The notes beneath the pieces are model-generated. The model ran no database searches. It saw only the letters and a program-made list of their open reading frames with translations, and was not told the DNA's origin. A DNA stretch of 24,311 nucleotides, taken from positions 1 to 24,311 of the forward strand of contig CAZBUH010000023.1 in NCBI GenBank assembly GCA_964495095.1, given 5' to 3'. Origin of the DNA: CAZBUH01 sp964495095. GTDB taxonomy: Bacteria; Bacillota; Clostridia; Oscillospirales; Oscillospiraceae. Shown piece by piece: positions 1 to 5,796 of this stretch. The translations under genes were made by a program, and so were the position numbers. How positions within the stretch are numbered: position 1 is the stretch's first letter; the number at the start of each line of letters is the position of its first letter.

Positions 1-1333
1 CCTTCAGGCTGCCGGCATAGGGAACATAAGAGTCCACGCCCTCCTCAAAGGACAGCTTTTGGTCGCCGCCCAAATCGTAGCGCTGCCAGTTGCGGGCGCG
101 GGCGGAGCCTTCGCCCCAGTATTCCTTCATATAGCTGCCGTTGACGCGCACCTTGTTGGAGGGCGCCTCGTCAAACCTGGCAAAGTAGCGGCCGAGCATG
201 ATAAAGTCCGCGCCCATGGCCAGCGCCAGGGTCACATGGTAATCGTGGACTGTGCCGCCGTCGGAGCAGACGGGGATATACACGCCGGTTTCTTCATAAT
301 ACTTGTTGCGCTCCCTGCACACGTCTATAAGAGCGGTGGCCTGGCCGCGGCCAATGCCCTTCTGCTCACGGGTGATACAGATGGAGCCGCCGCCGATGCC
401 GACTTTTATAAAGTCGGCTCCGCAGTCGGCCAGGAAGCGGAAGCCCTCACCGTCAACTACGTTGCCGGCGCCTACCTTTACGCTGTCGCCGTAGTGCTCC
501 CGAATCCAGGACAGGGTGAGCTTCTGCCACTCGGTGAAGCCCTCGGAGGAGTCGATGCAAAGTACGTCCGCCCCGGCCTCAATGAGGGCGGGGACGCGCT
601 CGGCGTAATCGCGGGTGTTGATGCCCGCGCCTACCACATAGCGCTTCTGATCGTCCAGCAGCTCCAGGGGGCTTGTCTTATGCGCGTCGTAGTCCTTACG
701 GAACACCATGTACATCAGACGGCCGTCGTCGTCAAGTATGGGCAGGGAGTTGATTTTGCGGTCCCATATAAGGTCGTTGGCCTCCTTCAGAGTGGTGTTT
801 GCCTGGGCGGTTACCAGCTCGTCGATGGGGGTCATGAAGTCCTTTACCCTTTCCTCGCCGGTCATACGGCTGACACGGTAGTCACGGCTGGCGACTATGC
901 CCACAAGCTTGCCGTTGGGGGTGCCGTCCTCAGTGACGGCCACGGTGGAATGCCCGGTCTTTTCCTTCAGGGCCAGGATGTCGTTGAGAGTGGCCTCGGG
1001 GCTGATGTTGGAATCACTGACCACAAAGCCGGCTTTATGGCTCTTTACCCGGGCAACCATAGCCGCCTGGCTTTCAATAGACTGAGAGCCGTAGATGAAA
1101 GATACGCCGCCTTCCTTGGCAAGGGCTACAGCCAGCTTGTCATCGGATACGGCCTGCATGACAGCGGAGACCATGGGGATATTCATGGACAGCGCCGACT
1201 CCTCACTCCTGCGGAACTTGACCAGCGGAGTCCTGAGACTGACATTGGCGGGGGTGCAGTCACAGCCGGAGTAGCCGGGGATCAGCAGGTACTCGCTGAA
1301 AGTACGTGAAGGTTCTTCGAAATAATACGCCAT
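1..1333 (-). CDS. guaB: IMP dehydrogenase, 3' end outside window
   Basis: Oxidises IMP to XMP with NAD+, the committed step of GMP synthesis, in the cytoplasm. 444 complete codons are visible; about 55 C-terminal residues of the usual ~500 are cut off by the window edge. The start is ATG at 1333, with GGAGGA seven bases upstream. The catalytic loop G-I-G-G-G-S-I-C-I-T-R is present with the nucleophilic Cys at residue 319. The mobile-flap Arg-Tyr pair falls at 418-419 in W-Q-R-Y-D-L-G-G. A CBS-type insert occupies roughly residues 95-215. From memory the protein aligns without net gaps to Tritrichomonas foetus IMPDH, including Cys319/Arg418/Tyr419 numbering. It is transcribed away from the cotJ operon. 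GMP reductase is excluded by the dinucleotide-binding flap and the CBS insert. Confidence 0.96.
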   Translation of the reverse strand, partial: MAYYFEEPSRTFSEYLLIPGYSGCDCTPANVSLRTPLVKFRRSEESALSMNIPMVSAVMQAVSDDKLAVALAKEGGVSFIYGSQSIESQAAMVARVKSHKAGFVVSDSNISPEATLNDILALKEKTGHSTVAVTEDGTPNGKLVGIVASRDYRVSRMTGEERVKDFMTPIDELVTAQANTTLKEANDLIWDRKINSLPILDDDGRLMYMVFRKDYDAHKTSPLELLDDQKRYVVGAGINTRDYAERVPALIEAGADVLCIDSSEGFTEWQKLTLSWIREHYGDSVKVGAGNVVDGEGFRFLADCGADFIKVGIGGGSICITREQKGIGRGQATALIDVCRERNKYYEETGVYIPVCSDGGTVHDYHVTLALAMGADFIMLGRYFARFDEAPSNKVRVNGSYMKEYWGEGSARARNWQRYDLGGDQKLSFEEGVDSYVPYAGSLK

Positions 1334-1378
1334 ATTCGTATCCTCCAAAACGGAAAATTTATATTTAATAAACATTAT

Positions 1379-1406
1379 TTTATACCAGCCTGAGCGGTTG
1401 TGTCAA
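1379..1406 (-). promoter_or_regulatory. Probable sigma-A promoter of guaB
   Basis: On the minus strand TTGACA (1401-1406) is followed after 16 bp by TATAAA (1379-1384), or after 18 bp by TAAAAT. It lies 46 bp upstream of the guaB start codon, with an AT-rich leader between. Confidence 0.6.
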
Positions 1407-1466
1407 GCCTTTCCAACGGCTCTTCCGGCGATTAATTCCGCAGGCTCACAGAGCCGACCCGCTGTA

Positions 1467-1494
1467 ACCCTTATCCCGGTTTACACATATTATG
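1467..1494 (+). promoter_or_regulatory. Weak candidate mother-cell promoter of cotJ operon
   Basis: CATATTATG (1486-1494) preceded by AC 17 bp upstream (1467-1468) resembles a sigma-K type promoter (AC, 16-17 bp, CATAnnnTA) with one mismatch. cotJ in Bacillus subtilis is a mother-cell operon, which makes a sporulation sigma factor likely. The match is short and could be chance. No good vegetative promoter was seen in this gap. Confidence 0.25.
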
Positions 1495-1536
1495 TTGTGC
1501 AGTGAGGTTTTTTACCATAAGTCAGGAGGTAAGATT

Positions 1537-2010
1537 TTGGAAAAAGACTGTAAGTTAAACTGCTCTGACTGCGATTCAGAGTGCGGATATAAAAGCGGGC
1601 GGCTGCCGGAGTGTGCGCCGCTGGCCTTATCTTACACGCCGATACAGCAGGAAAATCCGCCGAAATATTCCGCAAACGAGGCGCTTTACAGGGGCACCCT
1701 GTTTCCGGGGCTGGACCTGCCGCTGAAAAATATTACAAACAAGGGCTTTCCGCTGGAGAACACTCCGCTGGGAGAACTTATGGCTATGGATTTTGTACTG
1801 GACGAACTGGGGCTGTATCTTGACACCCATAAGGATGACAAGGAGGCTTTTGCGCTCTATAAGAGGTTTCTGGCTATGGCCGAGGAAGGCCGCCGCCGGT
1901 ATGTGCAGCTTTACGGCCCCGTGACCCGTTCCGATATGGCACAGTCGAAGAAATTCAACTGGCTGAGCGACCCGTGGCCGTGGGATTACGGAGAAAGGCA
2001 GGGTAAATAA
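1537..2010 (+). CDS. cotJB: Spore coat protein, CotJA-CotJB fusion
   Basis: Inner spore-coat protein of 157 residues. The N-terminus has five cysteines within the first ~26 residues. A CotJA-like segment follows, roughly residues 25-65, with the signature Y-S-A-N-E-A-L-Y-R-G-T-L-F. A CotJB-like segment fills the remainder: D-F-V-L-D-E-L-G-L-Y-L-D-T-H, then Q-L-Y-G-P and the C-terminal W-L-S-D-P-W-P-W-D-Y. CotJA and CotJB are normally separate genes; here one uninterrupted frame covers both with no internal ribosome site. I chose the TTG start at 1537 because AGGAGGT lies seven bases upstream; the in-frame ATG at 1492 has no such site. The stop abuts the ATG of cotJC, so the two are translated from one message. 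Confidence 0.85.
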   Translation: MEKDCKLNCSDCDSECGYKSGRLPECAPLALSYTPIQQENPPKYSANEALYRGTLFPGLDLPLKNITNKGFPLENTPLGELMAMDFVLDELGLYLDTHKDDKEAFALYKRFLAMAEEGRRRYVQLYGPVTRSDMAQSKKFNWLSDPWPWDYGERQGK

Positions 2011-2133
2011 ATGTTTATATATGAAAAGAAGCTGCAATACCCGGTAAAGATAGCCAATCCGAACCCCGCTTTGGCAAAGCTTATAATCAGCCAGTACGGA
2101 GGACCGGACGGCAGCAGACTGCGATTGGGCTAA
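2011..2133 (+). CDS. cotJC: cotJC 5' portion, interrupted by a 15-kb element
   Basis: N-terminal piece of the spore coat protein CotJC, a manganese-catalase-like ferritin-fold protein. It begins M-F-I-Y-E-K-K-L-Q-Y-P-V, typical of the family, and stays homologous to Y-G-G-P-D-G at residues 29-34. It then runs six codons into foreign sequence (S-R-L-R-L-G) and stops at TAA 2131-2133. It follows cotJAB with no gap. The homology breaks exactly at the 14-bp repeat GGAGGACCGGACGG (2098-2111). The missing 164 residues are encoded in the same orientation and phase from 17175 to 17669. As it stands the product is only 40 residues and cannot fold as a catalase. The gene is best read as a reversibly interrupted one, not a decayed pseudogene: both halves are intact and re-join in frame. 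Confidence 0.93.
   Translation: MFIYEKKLQYPVKIANPNPALAKLIISQYGGPDGSRLRLG
2094..2125. repeat. attL: left junction of the cotJC element
   Basis: Contains the 14-bp core GGAGGACCGGACGG (2098-2111), shared with the right junction at 17160-17173; extended to 18 bp it has one mismatch. Beyond the core lies CAGACTGCGAT (2115-2125), the inverted partner of ATCGCAGCCTG at 17140-17150 (10 of 11 bases). The recombinase gene ends five bases further on. Confidence 0.85.
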
Positions 2134-3584
2134 AAAATCGGGCGATATGTGATTTGCAGAAGGTTACGGCTTTTGTCCCAGGTGCAGTTTTCCACTACAG
2201 CGTCGGCGGCATTGTGCTTTTCCTCCCGTGAGGCTGTGTCCGGGGTCATTGCGCTCAGTGCTTCAGCTATGGCGCTGCGGACCGCCGCGTCCGGGTTTTC
2301 CTGCGGCTCCGGCGTTTTCAGACCGTCTATCCGGTTTTGCAGCTCCTGTATCTGACCGTCTATAAGCTGCTTATGCTCCCTGTACTCCTCAAGGGTATCG
2401 ACGCCGCCCAGATATGCCTCCCTGACGCGCTGGGACTTTTTTTGAAGCGATTCCAGCCGGGACTCCAGCGCAGATATCCGGTGGGCGGAACTGTGCTCTG
2501 TGTGCTTTATTACAGGCGTTAAAAGCGCGGAGCCAATGCAGTCGCGCTGAATGCGGGAAATAAACGCCTGGTGCAGTGCGTCGGCGGTTATATGCTGGGA
2601 GTCGGGGCAGGCTCCGCGTATATAGCGGCCGCATTTAAAATAATTCGGACGGACAAATACAAGGGTAGAGCCGCAGGAGGCGCAGCGCACTATGCCGGAA
2701 AGCCAGTCCTTGAGCTCTGTGGACGGGCGGCTGTTCTTTTTCCGGCGGGCTTTTGCCGCGTCCATGCGCTGCTGGGCGGCGTCCCATTCCTCCGCGGCGA
2801 CAATTGGCTCGTGCCCTCCGTCGGCGATTATCAGATTGGGGTCGGTGAAATTGCGGCGGGTCCTGCCGGTAGGATTCCATCGAAGCTTCCCGATGTAAGC
2901 GGGATTTTGCAGAATGTATTCCACGGTGCGGTTTTCGAAAGCGTTTCCCCGGTGGGTAACGGCGCCGATGGAATTGAGCCATTTTGAAATAGAGAAGGTG
3001 CCATCGCCGGCAATAAAGCGGCTGAATATCTCCCTGACAAGGGCCGCCTCGGACGGCTCCGGTATAAGGGTATTATCGACTGCCCTGTAGCCGAAGGGAG
3101 GGGATGACTGCAGGCCGCCGCGGCGGGCTTTTTCGGTCATGCCGCGCTTTACCTCCTCGGCCAGGTTTATGGAGTAATACTCGTCCATAGCCTCTATCAT
3201 CGCCTCGATGAGCACTGACATCTTATCGTCACCCACAGGCTCGGAGATGGAAATGACCTCTATGCCCAGCTGCTTGCGCAGCATGGACTTATACACCACG
3301 CTGTCCTCACGGCTCCTGGCAAAGCGGGAGAATTTCCAGAGAAGTATTGCGTCAAAGGGTTTGGGCTTCAGCTTTGCGGTGCCTATAAGCTCGTTGAAGG
3401 CAGAGCGCTTTTTTGTGCTCCGGCCTGAGATGCCCTCGTCCATGTAAATGTATTCCTTTGGCAGTATGTAACCTTCCCGGGCGGCGTACTTCCGTATCTC
3501 CGCAAGCTGGGCGTCGGGGGAGTACTCAATCTGGTCCTCGGTGCTGACGCGGATATACGCGGCGGCGGTCTTCAGGCCGGCCAT
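2130..3584 (-). CDS. Serine site-specific recombinase of the cotJC element
   Basis: DNA recombinase of 484 residues, close to the ~500 of SpoIVCA, the sigK-element recombinase. The resolvase catalytic domain spans residues ~5-150, with Y-I-R-V-S-T-E-D-Q containing the nucleophile Ser14 and K-F-S-R-F-A-R at 84-90 (Arg87 and Arg90). The Recombinase domain covers about 160-270. A zinc ribbon follows with Cys301, Cys304, Cys318 and Cys326, then a coiled coil at ~365-425. The ATG at 3584 is preceded by AAAGGAG. The gene is convergent with the cotJC 5' fragment, and the two stop codons overlap (TAG 2130-2132, TAA 2131-2133), placing the gene right beside its attachment site. A sigma-E-like promoter may lie upstream. 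Likely role: excision of the element in the mother cell. Confidence 0.95.
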   Translation of the reverse strand: MAGLKTAAAYIRVSTEDQIEYSPDAQLAEIRKYAAREGYILPKEYIYMDEGISGRSTKKRSAFNELIGTAKLKPKPFDAILLWKFSRFARSREDSVVYKSMLRKQLGIEVISISEPVGDDKMSVLIEAMIEAMDEYYSINLAEEVKRGMTEKARRGGLQSSPPFGYRAVDNTLIPEPSEAALVREIFSRFIAGDGTFSISKWLNSIGAVTHRGNAFENRTVEYILQNPAYIGKLRWNPTGRTRRNFTDPNLIIADGGHEPIVAAEEWDAAQQRMDAAKARRKKNSRPSTELKDWLSGIVRCASCGSTLVFVRPNYFKCGRYIRGACPDSQHITADALHQAFISRIQRDCIGSALLTPVIKHTEHSSAHRISALESRLESLQKKSQRVREAYLGGVDTLEEYREHKQLIDGQIQELQNRIDGLKTPEPQENPDAAVRSAIAEALSAMTPDTASREEKHNAADAVVENCTWDKSRNLLQITYRPIF

Positions 3585-3625
3585 AAAAACGCTCCTTTCA
3601 TATTTTCATCTGCTTTTCTAAGTTT

Positions 3626-3655
3626 TATTTATGCAGCACACGGTATGGACTATTC
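3626..3655 (-). promoter_or_regulatory. Candidate sigma-E-like promoter of the recombinase
   Basis: On the minus strand GAATAGT (3649-3655) matches six of seven positions of the sigma-E -35 consensus (KMATATT). After 15 bp comes CATAAATA (3626-3633), sharing CATA with the -10 consensus CATACAAT. It would start transcription some 30 bp upstream of the recombinase ATG. No TTGACA/TATAAT promoter was seen in this gap. The -10 match is only partial. Confidence 0.35.
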
Positions 3656-3717
3656 TGCCGGTACAGGGAATAGGATGAACTTAAAGGAAAATAGATTTTA
3701 CCGAAGGAGGGGCGTAT

Positions 3718-3936
3718 ATGGCAAAAAGGACAAAGCCCGGAGACGTGGTATGCAAATCCTGCATACACATGGGGAATAAGCTGGTGGATACGGACGCGCT
3801 CAGCCCGCGGCAGAGGACATACGTGGCCACAAAGCTGAAGCAGGCGTACTTAAATGAGCTGTTTGCGGGCAGGGCTGAATTTTTCCCGGCGGGGCCGCTG
3901 CCGCCCGTGGAAGAGGTTTTTGCTGAATATCTGTAA
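3718..3936 (+). CDS. Small protein of unknown function beside the recombinase
   Basis: 72 residues, unrecognised. GGAGGGG eight bases before the ATG supports translation. Visible traits: a basic N-terminus, C-K-S-C at residues 12-15 (a C-x2-C pair that could hold a metal or a disulfide), a helical middle rich in Arg/Lys/Gln, and an acidic C-terminus. There is no signal peptide or membrane segment. It is divergent from the recombinase and is the only other gene in the element that I cannot assign to a host family. It could be a recombination directionality factor, as such proteins are small, poorly conserved and often sit next to large serine recombinases. It could equally be an unrelated host gene. 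Confidence 0.65.
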   Translation: MAKRTKPGDVVCKSCIHMGNKLVDTDALSPRQRTYVATKLKQAYLNELFAGRAEFFPAGPLPPVEEVFAEYL

Positions 3937-3962
3937 GGAGAATTTTCTCCCGGAATATGGAC

Positions 3963-4002
3963 AAAAAAGGAGCCAACTGCCAAAAAATCAGCAGTCGGCT
4001 CC
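3963..4002 (-). terminator. Terminator after the SCIFF maturase gene
   Basis: Twelve-base arms (3969-3980 and 3991-4002) pair with one mismatch around a 10-base loop. On the minus strand they are followed by six T (3963-3968), just downstream of the maturase stop. The hairpin also lies 32 bp after the small plus-strand ORF, but no T-run follows on that side. Confidence 0.75.
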
Positions 4003-4017
4003 TTATGGCTAAGGATT

Positions 4018-5400
4018 TTATTCCTTTTCGTTATCCTCCATCTCGGCTACCTTGAGCATTATTGCGCATTCAATGCGTTTTTTATGCAGCTCGCAGCCCA
4101 GACCGTATACACCGGTTATGCTGCCCGTGGAGTGGAAGGCGTTTGCGGCGCAGCCGCCGCTGCAATAGAGCCTGGCAAAGCAGGTGCGGCATTCCTCGTG
4201 GGCGTAGACATTGCAGAGCTTGAATTCATTGCATATATCCGTGTTTTTTATTCCATCCCATATATTGCCCAGCAGGTAATCCGGGTCGTCTACGAACTGG
4301 TGGCAGGGGTACAGGTCGCCCCAGGGGGTGACAGCCATATATTCGGTGCCTGAGCCGCAGCCGGATATGCGTTTTACGATACAGGGGCCTCCGGTGAGGT
4401 CTATCATGTAGTGGAAGAATGTGAAAGGACGGCCCTCCCGGCGGCGCTTCAGCATCTCAAAGGCGAGACGCTCGTATTCTGAGAGAAGCTTTGGAAGATC
4501 GTCCTCCGTAAGGGCGTAGTCGGCCTCGGGAGGGGCCACGACCGGCTCGATCGATATTTCCTTAAAGCCCATGTCGGCAATATGTATAATATCGCTGGCA
4601 AAATCCGTGTTATAATGCGTGTAGGTGCCCCGGATATAGTAGTTTTTCTGTCCCCGGCTGTCGGCGAATTTCTTGAATTTCGGCAGGATAAGGCCGTAGC
4701 TGCCCTTGCCGTTTGGGAAGGTGCGGAGCCTGTCATGGACCTCCGGCCGGCCGTCGAGGCTCAGGACCACGTTGCTCATTTCATTATTGCAGAATTCCAT
4801 TATACCGTCGTTTAGGAGAACGCCGTTTGTGGTGAGCGTAAAACGGAAATTCTTGTTGTGCTCCTTTTCCAGAGAACGGCCGTAGGCCACAAGCTGCTTT
4901 ACCACTTCAAAGTTCAGGAGCGGCTCGCCTCCGAAAAAGTCCACTTCAAGATTGTGCCGTGTGCCGGAGTTTTCAATAAGAAAATCTATGGCCCTTTTGC
5001 CCACCTCAAAGGACATAAGCCCCTTGCCGTTATATTCGCCGTTTCCGGCAAAGCAGTATTTGCAGTTTAAGTTGCAGCCGTGGGCGATATGCAGGCACAG
5101 CGCCTTAATTACGGTGGTGCGCTTTTTAAAATCAAAGGCGGCGGCGGCAAATTCATCCTCTGTAAAGAGCTTTCCCTGGCTTTTCAGCTCTTCAATGTCG
5201 GAGAATGTGTCCTCAATATCCTCAGAAGTCACATCGGGACGTGAGCCGTATTTCTCCAGTATGGCGGATTTTATCTCCTCCCGGCTCTTTTTTTCATACA
5301 TCTCAATTATATCGTATGCCACGTCATCTACTGAGTGGACGCAGCCGCTGTTTACGTCCAGCACTATATTGTAGCCGCCGAGCTTATACTGATGTACCAT
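4018..5400 (-). CDS. SCIFF peptide maturase, radical SAM/SPASM enzyme
   Basis: Radical S-adenosylmethionine enzyme that installs thioether cross-links from Cys side chains in the SCIFF precursor (ranthipeptide maturation, cytoplasm). 460 residues. The N-terminal ~95 residues form the peptide-recognition region. The radical SAM cluster motif C-x3-C-x2-C is at Cys109, Cys113, Cys116 (H-G-C-N-L-N-C-K-Y-C). A C-terminal SPASM domain contains Cys340, Cys348, Cys366, Cys396, Cys404, Cys407, Cys413, Cys417 and Cys436 for auxiliary iron-sulfur clusters. The frame extends upstream to 5559, but that part overlaps the precursor gene and a hairpin. I chose ATG 5400, with AAAGGA upstream and the family's normal N-terminus (M-V-H-Q-Y-K). 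It lies 71 bp downstream of the precursor gene. Confidence 0.93.
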   Translation of the reverse strand: MVHQYKLGGYNIVLDVNSGCVHSVDDVAYDIIEMYEKKSREEIKSAILEKYGSRPDVTSEDIEDTFSDIEELKSQGKLFTEDEFAAAAFDFKKRTTVIKALCLHIAHGCNLNCKYCFAGNGEYNGKGLMSFEVGKRAIDFLIENSGTRHNLEVDFFGGEPLLNFEVVKQLVAYGRSLEKEHNKNFRFTLTTNGVLLNDGIMEFCNNEMSNVVLSLDGRPEVHDRLRTFPNGKGSYGLILPKFKKFADSRGQKNYYIRGTYTHYNTDFASDIIHIADMGFKEISIEPVVAPPEADYALTEDDLPKLLSEYERLAFEMLKRRREGRPFTFFHYMIDLTGGPCIVKRISGCGSGTEYMAVTPWGDLYPCHQFVDDPDYLLGNIWDGIKNTDICNEFKLCNVYAHEECRTCFARLYCSGGCAANAFHSTGSITGVYGLGCELHKKRIECAIMLKVAEMEDNEKE

Positions 5401-5421
5401 TTCAATTTTCCTTTCAGCGTG

Positions 5422-5460
5422 AAAAATCGCCGCGCCACCATTTGGGACGCGGCGATTTTT
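5422..5460 (-). terminator. Hairpin between SCIFF precursor and maturase
   Basis: Perfect 13-bp inverted repeat (5422-5434 with 5448-5460, 13-base loop). Read on the minus strand it is GC-rich in its upper stem, and its 3' arm ends in five T. It probably stops part of the transcripts, so the short precursor is made in excess over the enzyme. An RNA-processing stem is the alternative. Confidence 0.65.
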
Positions 5461-5471
5461 TTCTTGAGAAG

Positions 5472-5618
5472 TTATTTCTTGAGCTGCTCGCACTGCTGGT
5501 TGGCAATGCTGCATGACGTCTTGCTGGCGGACTGGCAGGAGGTCTGGCACTCGCCGCATCCGCCGCGGGCGGCGGAAGCCTTCAGGTCACGGGTAGCAAC
5601 GGTCTTTATTCTCTTCAT
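5472..5618 (-). CDS. SCIFF ribosomal peptide precursor, five-Cys variant
   Basis: 48-residue precursor of the 'six cysteines in forty-five residues' peptide family, substrate of the adjacent radical SAM maturase. The leader is M-K-R-I-K-T-V-A-T; the core carries C-G-E-C-Q-T-S-C-Q-S-A. Start ATG 5618 has AGAGGTG upstream and a strong promoter at 5653-5681. Cysteines are at 21, 24, 28, 36 and 43, only five. At the usual fourth Cys (32) the codon is AGC (Ser), and residue 37, normally Thr, is also Ser. From memory, Cys32 and Thr37 are the cross-linked pair in Clostridium thermocellum CteA. Family assignment is secure from sequence and neighbour; what this variant is converted into is open. Confidence 0.92.
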   Translation of the reverse strand: MKRIKTVATRDLKASAARGGCGECQTSCQSASKTSCSIANQQCEQLKK

Positions 5619-5652
5619 TTTAAGGCACCTCTTTTACTGGTTTGTTTTAGAT

Positions 5653-5681
5653 ATTATAGCGTTTTTTATCCTGTTAGTCAA
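5653..5681 (-). promoter_or_regulatory. Sigma-A promoter of the SCIFF operon
   Basis: On the minus strand TTGACT (5676-5681), 17 bp, TATAAT (5653-5658). Transcription would begin about 30 bp before the precursor start codon. The 178-bp gap between the precursor and the decarboxylase gene contains this promoter and no other gene. Confidence 0.8.
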
Positions 5682-5796
5682 TAGTTTAGGAGATGGCGGG
5701 CGCCGCTTTTTGCTGATTAAATAAGCCCTGCACGTAAAAACGGCGGACTTTGCCTGCGCCGCATGGAGGGCGCGGCGGCGCGTTTGGGGCCTGCGG

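Noticed and set aside
59..1309. 416-codon open frame on the plus strand
   Set aside because: It is the antisense shadow of guaB; the minus-strand product matches IMPDH throughout, including catalytic residues.
4018..5559. Longer SCIFF maturase with start at 5559
   Set aside because: The extra 53 codons overlap the SCIFF precursor gene and the hairpin; ATG 5400 has a ribosome site and the family's normal N-terminus.
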